From the NCBI GenBank assembly GCA_003820635.1, contig RPOS01000254.1, positions 1-5,004 on the forward strand: DNA of 5,004 nucleotides. The letters run 5' to 3'. The notes beneath the pieces were generated by a model, which saw only the letters and a list, made by a program, of their open reading frames with translations, ran no database searches and was not told the DNA's origin. The stretch's first letter is position 1. Each line of letters starts with the position of its first letter. Of the stretch, positions 1 through 5,004 are shown piece by piece. The translations under genes and the position numbers were made by a program. This DNA is from Verrucomicrobiaceae bacterium (GTDB lineage Bacteria > Verrucomicrobiota > Verrucomicrobiae > Verrucomicrobiales > Akkermansiaceae).

Positions 1-1
1 C

Positions 2-76
2 CTTACCAACGCGAAAAAGACCCGCGACTCAATGGTCCTCTTTCTCGTGCGCAAGGCCGGCAACGAAAACTACTAG
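2..76 (+). CDS. 3' part of an ExbD/TolR-like protein gene, read to its first stop (partial at 5' end)
   Basis: This frame enters from outside the window and reads LTNAKKTRDSMVLFLVRK..., then meets TAG at 74-76. The other two forward frames give arginine/glutamine-rich or quickly stopped translations, so this is the coding frame. The residues before the stop match, without gaps, part of the C-terminal domain of the next gene (residues about 294-310 there: shared R, L, F, V and Y). That suggests a paralogue of the ExbD-like protein encoded directly downstream. The coding signal continues past the TAG to a TAA at 173-175 (separate entry), so the TAG may be a mutation, a sequencing error or a recoded codon. 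The N-terminal region and any membrane helix are not visible. Family assignment rests only on similarity to the neighbour. Confidence 0.55.
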   Translation, partial: LTNAKKTRDSMVLFLVRKAGNENY

Positions 77-175
77 TGGGCGGCAGGTGTCGCAGAATCC
101 GAATTCCGCATGAGGACCGGCAAACTGCCGATGCCCAACGACGGCAAGATCGACCTGTCACTCTTCTACAAGTAA
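77..175 (+). pseudogene. In-frame continuation of the first gene beyond TAG, ending at TAA
   Basis: After the TAG at 74-76 the same frame stays open for 32 codons (WAAGVAESEFRMRTGKLPMP..., ending IDLSLFYK) and stops at TAA 173-175, six bases before the next gene's GTG. The composition is that of a folded protein. Its first residues continue the ungapped match to the downstream protein: WAAGVAES here lines up with VARKLADN there. The ending is where an operon gene would be expected to end. I therefore read 2-175 as one original gene broken by a single point change. Readthrough of UAG or an assembly error would explain the sequence equally well. There is no start codon with a ribosome site that would make this a separate gene. 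Confidence 0.5.
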
Positions 176-181
176 CCGACC

Positions 182-1306
182 GTGGCACGCAGGAACAACA
201 ACCAGGAAGAAGGCGGGCTCAATCTTGACTCGCTGATGGACGCGCTCACCAACGTGGTGGCCGTGCTCATCCTCGTGCTGCTGCTCGTCCAGGCCAACGT
301 CACCCAGAAAATCCAGGCCTTTATCGAGGACCTTGAGCCAGCCACCCAGGAACAGGTGGACCTCAAGCGCGAGGAACTCGAGAAACTCAAGGCCCTGCTC
401 GCAAAGAAAACCCAACAACTCAAGGAAGAACCACCGCCACCCGAGGAGATCGAGCGCGAGAAACTCGAACTCGAAAAACTCGAAAAGGACATCGACCTCA
501 ACAAGGACCTGCTGGTGGACCTCGACAAGCTCAAGGAGCTCGAAAAGAAACTCCGCAGCGAGCGCGACGCCGCCAAGGAAAAGACCAACCTGATCCAGGA
601 GGAAATCTCCAAGCTTGAAGGCATGCTCGACGCCACGCCGGTGCTCAAGGCGCCGCCGCCCGAGGAAGTCACCATTCCCAACAGCCGGCCGATCCCGCAG
701 AACGCCGAAATTTACTACGCCCTGGTGTTCGGCGGCCGCGTCCACGTCATCGACCCGTTCACCCCCGTGGAGCAGTTCAACGACGAGTTCAACAAACACA
801 AACGCGATTTCCTCATCGAGCGCGTCTCGCAAAAGGGTGCCGACCGCTACATCTACGACCAACAGAAAATCGTCGATCACTTCAGCAAATTCAAATTCGG
901 AGGAGGCAAGGGCCAGTCGATCACCATTCCTCCTAACAAGTATGGCGCTCGTCTGCAGATCATCATCGTGCCGGATGAGAAAGCCGGCGGCTCCTCGCTG
1001 GAAGATCTGGGCAAGCCGGGTTCAGAATTCGAGAAAGTGGTGAAATCCCTCTCCAGCAACCGCCGTGCCGTGCTACTGTTCTGGGTCAATCCGGACTCTT
1101 TCAACACCTACTTGGTCGCCCGCAAGCTGGCGGACAACGCCAAGATCCCGGCGGGCTGGGAAGTGCGTGCCGACAAGGCCTTCGGCATCGTCCTTGCAGA
1201 TGTCGAGGTCAAGCCACTTGAGGAACCGCCGCCACCGCCGCCGCAGCCTGAGAAACCCGCCACACCTCCGCCCGCGCCGCCACCACTCCAGCCCAAGCTC
1301 GACTGA
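182..1306 (+). CDS. ExbD/MotB-like single-span coiled-coil protein with proline-rich C-terminus
   Basis: This 374-residue protein has four parts. A short basic/polar N-terminus (ARRNNNQEE) leads to one hydrophobic helix at about 21-38. Directly before the helix lies LDSLMDALTN, with D16, D20 and N24; an acidic residue at the start of the single helix is the hallmark of ExbD, TolR and MotB proton-driven stators. Residues about 45-148 form a highly charged E/K/L coiled coil, broken by four prolines at 84-87. A globular alpha/beta region spans about 160-345, and residues 346-371 are almost all proline with P, Q, E and A, like a TonB spacer but at the C-terminus. I infer an inner-membrane protein with most of its mass in the periplasm, working with a MotA/TolQ/ExbB-type channel not seen here. 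GTG at 182 is chosen because the conserved-looking helix prefix would be cut by the next start, ATG 235. No Shine-Dalgarno motif is visible. The stop overlaps the next ATG (TGATG). The family is uncharacterised as far as I know. Confidence 0.8.
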   Translation: MARRNNNQEEGGLNLDSLMDALTNVVAVLILVLLLVQANVTQKIQAFIEDLEPATQEQVDLKREELEKLKALLAKKTQQLKEEPPPPEEIEREKLELEKLEKDIDLNKDLLVDLDKLKELEKKLRSERDAAKEKTNLIQEEISKLEGMLDATPVLKAPPPEEVTIPNSRPIPQNAEIYYALVFGGRVHVIDPFTPVEQFNDEFNKHKRDFLIERVSQKGADRYIYDQQKIVDHFSKFKFGGGKGQSITIPPNKYGARLQIIIVPDEKAGGSSLEDLGKPGSEFEKVVKSLSSNRRAVLLFWVNPDSFNTYLVARKLADNAKIPAGWEVRADKAFGIVLADVEVKPLEEPPPPPPQPEKPATPPPAPPPLQPKLD

Positions 1307-1854
1307 TGGCCGACTGGTGGCAATCCGGCGCACTGTGGGGTGGCGTGGCAAGCGCCGCCGCCTGGCTCGTGACCGTGTGCCTGCTGCTGGCCGGCCTGCT
1401 CGGTTGTTTCCTGCCGGTGCTGCCCGGCCACCTGCTGCTCTTTCTGGCCGCCGTTGGCCACCGCCTGATGCTTGGCCGCGAGGGATCCGGCCTCGAATGG
1501 TGGTCGTTCCTGATTCTCGGCCTGCTTATGGCCGCCTCCCAGGCCCTCGAACTTCTCAGCGGCGCGGCCGGCGCGAAATGGTTCGGCGGTTCCCGCTGGG
1601 GCGCGCTCGGTGCCCTGCTCGGCGGCCTGGCCGGAATGTTTTTCATCCCCATCGGCCTGCTCGTCGGGCCCTTGGCGGGAGCCGTTTGCGGCGATCTCGC
1701 CTTCTCCCGCCGCCACCCCCGCCCTGCCGTCATCTCGGGTGTCGGTTCGGTGGTCGGCACCCTCGCCGGCATGGCCATCAAGCTCGCCATCGGCGCGGCG
1801 ATGATCCCCTGGTTTTACCTCGGTGTCTTTATCAACGGCCAAACACCGGGATAG
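1306..1854 (+). CDS. DUF456 family integral membrane protein
   Basis: This 182-residue protein is hydrophobic and glycine-rich, with about five or six membrane segments (roughly 16-36, 40-55, 66-85, 98-113, 114-130 and 141-175). It carries the DUF456 pattern. A first Gly/Pro motif reads GLLGCFLPVLPGHLLLFL (30-47). Residues 86-97 include GAKWFGGSRWG, matching the family's GAKxFGxSxxG. Then come FIPIGLLVGPLAGAVCGD (113-130) and a last segment with GTLAGMAIKLAIG. The length is normal for the family, whose function is unknown. ATG 1306 overlaps the upstream TGA by one base and has no ribosome site of its own, so translation is probably coupled to the ExbD-like gene. That suggests a shared role in the envelope, but DUF456 also occurs in unrelated contexts. 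The family call is firm; any role is inference. Confidence 0.85.
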   Translation: MADWWQSGALWGGVASAAAWLVTVCLLLAGLLGCFLPVLPGHLLLFLAAVGHRLMLGREGSGLEWWSFLILGLLMAASQALELLSGAAGAKWFGGSRWGALGALLGGLAGMFFIPIGLLVGPLAGAVCGDLAFSRRHPRPAVISGVGSVVGTLAGMAIKLAIGAAMIPWFYLGVFINGQTPG

Positions 1855-1895
1855 CGCTTGCCCGGCGGCCGAGCGACGATAGGCTGCCCACCCCA

Positions 1896-1977
1896 GCCGG
1901 GATGGCGGAATTGGTAGACGCGCCAGATTTAGGTTCTGGTATCGAAAGGTGTGCAGGTTCGAGTCCTGTTCCCGGCA
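1896..1977 (+). tRNA. tRNA-Leu, anticodon UAG
   Basis: The full cloverleaf can be folded by eye. The acceptor stem GCCGGGA (1896-1902) pairs with TCCCGGC (1970-1976), and the discriminator base is A1977. The D stem is GCG/CGC (1905-1907 with 1919-1921) around a TTGGTAGA loop. The anticodon stem CCAGA/TCTGG (1923-1927 with 1935-1939) carries loop TTTAGGT with anticodon TAG at 1930-1932. A long variable arm (about 1940-1952, ATC-GAAA-GGT) marks a class II tRNA. The T stem GCAGG/CCTGT (1953-1957 with 1965-1969, one G-T pair) carries loop TTCGAGT. It reads CUA and other CUN leucine codons. CCA is not encoded (TTT follows), so it must be added after transcription. It lies 41 bases after the DUF456 gene in the same direction, with no convincing promoter or terminator on either side. 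Confidence 0.97.
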
Positions 1978-1998
1978 TTTGCCCTTTTCACGGGACGC

Positions 1999-2024
1999 TT
2001 TCCGCTATTGCTTGGGTGCGGAAA
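1999..2024 (+). promoter_or_regulatory. Inverted repeat (possible hairpin) at the deacetylase ribosome site
   Basis: TTTCCGC (1999-2005) and GCGGAAA (2018-2024) are perfect 7-base reverse complements separated by 12 bases, ending two bases before ATG 2027. The 3' arm holds the only purine-rich, ribosome-site-like bases before this start. A hairpin in the mRNA could therefore limit initiation. The stem is short and could be chance. No U-tract follows, so it does not look like a terminator. Confidence 0.3.
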
Positions 2025-2026
2025 CG

Positions 2027-2941
2027 ATGCGCTGCTTTTACTCGGAGAATCTGGAACTTGAATTGCCGTCGGGGCATCCGTTCCCGATGGATAAATTCCG
2101 CGTCTCCAAGGACATGCTGCTGGAGGGTGGGATCCTGCGCCCCGAGGAAATCGTCGAGGTGCGCCGTGCGGATGTCCACTTGCTGCAGCGGGTGCATGAG
2201 CCGGAATACATCCGCAAGATCGAGAGCGGCCTGCTCGGGCGCAAGGAGCAGATTCTGTTAGGCCTGCCGGCCACGCCGCGCTTGTTCGACCGCAGCGCCA
2301 CCGAGGTGGAGGCCACGCGCCTCGCCTGCCACGCGGCGCTGGCCGAGGGAGTGGGTGTCTGTCTTGCGGGCGGCACGCACCATGCGTTCCGCGAACATGG
2401 CGAAGGTTATTGCGTGTTCAATGACGTGGCCATCGCCATCCGCGATTTGCAGGAGAAGCAGCCGAACATCCGCATCATGGTGGTGGACACTGATGCGCAC
2501 CAGGGCAACGGCACCGCCGCACTGCTCGCCCATGACCCGCGGGTTTTCACCTACTCGATCCACGTCGGCCGGAATTATCCGACGAAGAAAACCACCAGCA
2601 CGCTGGATGTGGAAACCGTGCGCTATGTCGAGGGCGAGATGTATCTGCACCAGCTTTTCACCAGCCTTGCCAACGCGCTGGATGCCTTCGCGCCGGATCT
2701 GGTCATCTGGATTTCCGGCGCCGACAACCACCGCAACGACCGCTTCGGCCAGATGCATCTTTCGCTGAAAGACATCCAGCGGCGCGACGAGGTTCTGTTA
2801 GGCGCGTTCATCCGCAACCGCATCCCTGTGGCGGTGCTCTATGGCGGCGGCTACAACCGCCAGCCCGAGTTCACCGCCAAGCTCCACCGCAACACCATCG
2901 CCACCGCCAAGAAACTCGCCAGCGAGTTCAGGGGGTTGTAG
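2027..2941 (+). CDS. Histone deacetylase superfamily protein (class IV-like zinc deacetylase)
   Basis: From ATG 2027 this gives 304 residues, normal for a single-domain HDAC-fold enzyme. The frame stays open further upstream, but those starts lie in or beside the tRNA. All catalytic elements are visible: the tandem histidines in AGGTHHAF (H118, H119), [10 protein letters not shown] with D154 and zinc ligands D156 and H158, the third zinc ligand D233 in ISGADNH, and the transition-state tyrosine Y276 in YGGGYN. The DAHQGNG form, the RNYPTKK stretch and the RRDEVLL helix resemble class IV (HDAC11-like) and related bacterial proteins more than AcuC-type enzymes. The family removes acyl groups from lysine side chains or small amines; the substrate here cannot be told. 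There is no signal peptide, so it should be cytoplasmic. It follows the tRNA by 49 bases and its end overlaps folD on the other strand by 14 bases. Confidence 0.9.
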   Translation: MRCFYSENLELELPSGHPFPMDKFRVSKDMLLEGGILRPEEIVEVRRADVHLLQRVHEPEYIRKIESGLLGRKEQILLGLPATPRLFDRSATEVEATRLACHAALAEGVGVCLAGGTHHAFREHGEGYCVFNDVAIAIRDLQEKQPNIRIMVVDTDAHQGNGTAALLAHDPRVFTYSIHVGRNYPTKKTTSTLDVETVRYVEGEMYLHQLFTSLANALDAFAPDLVIWISGADNHRNDRFGQMHLSLKDIQRRDEVLLGAFIRNRIPVAVLYGGGYNRQPEFTAKLHRNTIATAKKLASEFRGL

Positions 2942-3818
2942 CGGATAGTTGCCTCGCCGCCTGCAGGGTGTTCTTCATCAGCATGGCGATGGTCATGGGA
3001 CCGACACCGCCGGGCACCGGAGTGATGGCCGAGCAGCGCGGCGCGACTTCTTCGTAGGCGACGTCTCCGGTGAGACGGTAGCCGGATTTTTTGGATGCGT
3101 CCTCGACGCGGTTGATGCCGACATCGATGACGACCGCGCCGGGTTTCACCCAGTCCGCCTTCACCATTTCCGGGCGGCCGACGGCGGCGACGAGAATGTC
3201 GGCACGGCGGCAGATGGCGGGCAGGTCTTTGGAACGCGAGTGGGCGATGGTGACGGTGGCGTTGGCTTTCTTGGAAACTAACAAAAGCGCCATCGGTTTG
3301 CCGACGATCATGCTGCGGCCGATGATGACGGCTTCCGCGCCGCTGGTGGCAATGCCGGCCACTTCGAGCAACTTCATGCAACCGGCGGGCGTGCAGGGGA
3401 CAAATCCGCTAGGGTCTTCGAGTGCGAGTTTGGCGACGTTTTCCGGATGGAAGCCATCGACGTCCTTGCGCGGATCGATGGCGCGGATAATGGCTTCCTC
3501 ATCGATGTGCTTGGGCGGCGGTGACTGGACGAGGATGCCGTGGATGGCGGGGTCTGTATTTAAGTCACGGACGACTTGCAGCAGTTCCTCCTGGTTGGTT
3601 TCCGCCGGGAGTTCGATCTTGCGCGAGTGAAAGCCGAGCTCGCCGCAGGTGCGGACCTTGGAGCCGACATAAACCTTGGATGCGGGATCCTCGCCGACGA
3701 GCACCACGGCAAGACCGGGAGTGATGCCTTTGGCTGTTAGATCGGCGGCTTCGGAGCGGCATTCGTCGAGCACGGCGGCTGCAACGGCTTTACCATCGAG
3801 GATGCGGGGAGTTTGCAT
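2928..3818 (-). CDS. folD: Bifunctional methylenetetrahydrofolate dehydrogenase / methenyltetrahydrofolate cyclohydrolase
   Basis: The 296-residue product is a standard-length FolD. It oxidises 5,10-methylene-THF with NADP and hydrolyses the methenyl product to 10-formyl-THF, supplying one-carbon units for purines and formyl-Met-tRNA in the cytoplasm. Visible motifs are [13 protein letters not shown] with Y50 and catalytic K54, Q98 in [15 protein letters not shown] (118-127, D121), GRSMIVGKP (167-175) of the nucleotide-binding domain, HSRSKDL, and the C-terminal [10 protein letters not shown] (267-276). One oddity is that the usual QLPLP reads QSPPP (98-102); the catalytic Q is kept. It is last of the three minus-strand genes, 37 bases after the acyltransferase gene. 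That gap is mostly a heptamer repeat, and there is no Shine-Dalgarno motif before ATG 3818. Its 3' end overlaps the deacetylase gene. Confidence 0.97.
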   Translation of the reverse strand: MQTPRILDGKAVAAAVLDECRSEAADLTAKGITPGLAVVLVGEDPASKVYVGSKVRTCGELGFHSRKIELPAETNQEELLQVVRDLNTDPAIHGILVQSPPPKHIDEEAIIRAIDPRKDVDGFHPENVAKLALEDPSGFVPCTPAGCMKLLEVAGIATSGAEAVIIGRSMIVGKPMALLLVSKKANATVTIAHSRSKDLPAICRRADILVAAVGRPEMVKADWVKPGAVVIDVGINRVEDASKKSGYRLTGDVAYEEVAPRCSAITPVPGGVGPMTIAMLMKNTLQAARQLSATTP

Positions 3819-3824
3819 GAAATT

Positions 3825-3852
3825 TTGGATGTTGGATGTTGGATGTTGGATG
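3825..3852. repeat. Tandem heptamer repeat, TTGGATG x4
   Basis: There are four perfect head-to-tail copies of TTGGATG (3825-3831, 3832-3838, 3839-3845, 3846-3852). On the minus strand, the sense strand of the flanking genes, the unit is CATCCAA. The array starts seven bases upstream of the folD ATG and ends three bases before the stop of the acyltransferase gene, so it fills most of the gap. It is AT-richer than its surroundings. The unit is not a multiple of three and sits where a ribosome site would be, so copy-number change would alter folD leader length and structure. From memory, repeats of this kind recur in verrucomicrobial and related genomes. Confidence 0.9.
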
Positions 3853-3855
3853 GAT

Positions 3856-4527
3856 TCACGCGTCGTCGGTGCCTTGGATCATGAGTTTTTCGATTTTCAG
3901 GCGTTCGTTTTCGAAAGTGTCCGGATCCACGCCGCGGGTAAGGCGGATGGGTTCGGCGAAGATGACTTCCACGCGGCTGAACGGCTTGGGGATGACAAAG
4001 CGGTCCCAGGTTTTCAAGCGCCATGCGGAGGAGAAACGGACGTGGATGGGAATGATCGGCGCGCCGGTGGATTCCGCCAGCTTAATGACGCCGGGTTGCA
4101 TCTGGTAGCGCGGGCCCCGCGGGCCATCGGGCGTGACACAAATGTCGAGGCCTTCCTGCAGGGCGCGCTTCAGGCCGACGAGCGCCGCCACGCCGCGGCG
4201 AGAAGATGAGCCACGCACGGAGCCGAGTCCGAAGACGGCCATCGCTCGGGCCACCATGTCGCCATCGTGGCTGGCGCTGGTGAGAGCGACGGTCTTGCGA
4301 TGGCCGAAACAGAGGCGGTTCCATGCAGGAGGCACGCAGAAAAAGCGGTTGTGCCAAAGCGCGTAGATGACCGGCGGCATCGCGCTGGCGGATCCGCCGA
4401 TGCCGCAAAGGTCGCGCACTTCCATACGCAGTGTGGCGGCGAGCAGTTTCATCGTCCATCCGGCAAGCGTACCAAGCATCGCGGACTTGCGGCTGGCGCG
4501 GATTTCACTATCTTTTTTGGAACTCAT
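3856..4527 (-). CDS. DUF374 / lysophospholipid acyltransferase-like protein
   Basis: The 223-residue product matches the DUF374 family, related to glycerolipid and lipid A acyltransferases. Motifs in order: a weakly hydrophobic N-terminal helix (about 17-33, [18 protein letters not shown]), YALWHN with H59, SASHDGD (84-90), VRGSSSRRG (104-112), [11 protein letters not shown] (130-140), a GAPIIPI strand, the paired W169 and W174 in [12 protein letters not shown], and the PKPF loop (180-183). The TPDGPRGP block is the family signature. The likely role is acyl transfer to a lysophospholipid or lipid A precursor at the inner face of the inner membrane; the acceptor cannot be read from sequence. 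It begins 21 bases after the kinase stop and probably shares a transcript with it and folD. ATG 4527 has no clear Shine-Dalgarno motif; the ATG for M17 is an alternative start that would drop a basic N-terminus. Confidence 0.88.
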   Translation of the reverse strand: MSSKKDSEIRASRKSAMLGTLAGWTMKLLAATLRMEVRDLCGIGGSASAMPPVIYALWHNRFFCVPPAWNRLCFGHRKTVALTSASHDGDMVARAMAVFGLGSVRGSSSRRGVAALVGLKRALQEGLDICVTPDGPRGPRYQMQPGVIKLAESTGAPIIPIHVRFSSAWRLKTWDRFVIPKPFSRVEVIFAEPIRLTRGVDPDTFENERLKIEKLMIQGTDDA

Positions 4528-4548
4528 CGGAAGCGGGAAACGTATGGC

Positions 4549-5004
4549 TCACAGAAAACCCGCGGGATGCAGGGTGTCGACGAGGTATTGCTGGCGGGAT
4601 ATCATTTCCTGATAGAGCTCATGGGTTTGCGGATCCGGATCGCAGCGTAATTCCGGGTCTCCGGCGACTAGATATCTGGCGATTTCCTCGAAGCCGAGCG
4701 ATTCGCCGCAACCGTGGAAAAACGCCACCGCAGCCTGCATGGCGGCTCCCACCGCAGCTCCCTGCCGGCTTGAGACCGGAACCACAGGCGCGCCTAAAGC
4801 GTCCGCCATGAGCCGGCGCGTCACCGGGCTGGCGGCGGCTGGACCTAACAGGCGGATCTCCGGCGGTTCGAAGCCGAGTTCCCGCAGGCGGCTCATGGCA
4901 TAACCTATGCCGAGAGCCACGCCCTCGGCGGCGGCGCGGGCCATGTGGGCCGGGGTGAAGTTTCCCGGAGTCATGCCGTGAAGCACGCCGGTTCCATCCG
5001 GCAG
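4549..5004 (-). CDS. FGGY-family carbohydrate kinase, xylulokinase-like (C-terminal part; 5' end outside window)
   Basis: The frame is open to the window edge, giving the last 151 residues. A GTG at 4984-4986 is only an internal codon, since coding sequence (LPDGTG) continues upstream of it. The sequence fits the second FGGY kinase domain: GMTPGNFTPAHMARAAAEGVALG is the HxxRAxxEGVA helix of xylulokinases, followed by the IRLLG strand, a LMADALGAPVVPV stretch and the GAAVGAAMQAA helix. These enzymes phosphorylate sugars such as xylulose with ATP. The oddity is the adenine-site loop, normally GGGA/S-K-S, which reads GPAAAS (54-59 of the visible part). The last 50 residues (FHGCGESLGFEEI... to HPAGFL) are a usual C-terminal extension. 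It is the first visible gene of the minus-strand run. The sugar substrate is unknown; xylulose is the best guess from overall similarity. Confidence 0.85.
   Translation of the reverse strand: MPDGTGVLHGMTPGNFTPAHMARAAAEGVALGIGYAMSRLRELGFEPPEIRLLGPAAASPVTRRLMADALGAPVVPVSSRQGAAVGAAMQAAVAFFHGCGESLGFEEIARYLVAGDPELRCDPDPQTHELYQEMISRQQYLVDTLHPAGFL

Noticed and set aside
158..880. Long open frame on the minus strand opposite the coiled-coil gene
   Set aside because: It is the antisense shadow of E/K/L-rich codons: a low-complexity L/E/F/V protein with no recognisable domain, while the plus strand has a clear membrane helix and operon context.
1855..1895. Possible tRNA promoter (TTGCCC near 1858 with a GATAGG-like -10)
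   Set aside because: The spacing is about 14 bases and the -10 match is poor. Cotranscription with the upstream gene is as likely.
1896..1977. tRNA-Leu as an attachment site for an integrated element
   Set aside because: There is no integrase, no repeat of the tRNA 3' end elsewhere in the window, and no shift in composition beside it.
1979..1998. Possible terminator after the tRNA (CCC...GGG around TTTT)
   Set aside because: The stem is only three to four pairs with no U-tract after it.
1949..2026. Upstream extension of the deacetylase start into the tRNA
   Set aside because: The extra 26 residues would be encoded by the 3' half of the tRNA and its flank and do not resemble an HDAC N-terminus; [10 protein letters not shown] from ATG 2027 does.
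1065..2261. Open plus-strand frame of about 400 codons running through three genes and the tRNA
   Set aside because: Its translation is arginine/proline/serine-rich without domains and crosses a tRNA and two well-supported genes in other frames. GC-rich codon bias explains it.
2951..4650. Several plus-strand open frames opposite folD, the acyltransferase gene and the kinase
   Set aside because: They are mirror frames of the three recognised minus-strand genes, with G/D/A/R-rich translations and no family features.
4549..4986. Kinase as a short complete 145-residue gene starting at GTG 4986
   Set aside because: The frame stays open to the window edge with plausible kinase residues, and FGGY kinases are about 500 residues, so this is a truncated view of a longer gene.

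Overview
The window is GC-rich bacterial DNA with dense genes and short or overlapping junctions. The gene mix suggests a Gram-negative bacterium of the PVC group, most likely a verrucomicrobium. It combines ExbD/TolR-like single-span coiled-coil proteins, a DUF374 acyltransferase, an HDAC-fold deacetylase and a heptamer repeat of a type I associate with such genomes. This placement is an inference; no rRNA or other strong marker is present.

Left part, plus strand (1-1854): the 3' end of a membrane-coupled protein gene comes first, interrupted by an in-frame TAG. It is followed by a complete gene for a related ExbD/MotB-like protein with one membrane helix, a long charged coiled coil, a globular domain and a proline-rich tail. 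A DUF456 multi-span membrane protein overlaps that gene by one base. The two single-span proteins look like paralogous parts of an uncharacterised energy-coupled envelope machine, whose channel subunit would lie upstream of the window.

Middle (1896-2941, plus strand): a complete tRNA-Leu(UAG), then an HDAC-superfamily deacetylase with all catalytic residues visible. A small inverted repeat sits directly before its start codon.

Right part, minus strand (2928-5004): a tight three-gene run, reading from right to left. It holds an FGGY sugar kinase (3' part only, xylulokinase-like), a DUF374 lysophospholipid acyltransferase-like protein and FolD of one-carbon folate metabolism. A perfect tandem repeat of four TTGGATG units fills most of the 37-base gap before folD. 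FolD and the deacetylase converge and overlap by 14 bases.

No CRISPR array, insertion sequence, integrase or rRNA was seen. No intergenic gap exceeds 50 bases, so no gene-free stretch of 300 bases exists. Clear Shine-Dalgarno motifs are missing at nearly every start. The main points for follow-up are the stop codon in the first gene, the paired ExbD-like proteins, the altered adenine-site glycine motif of the kinase and a recurring TGTTAG word.
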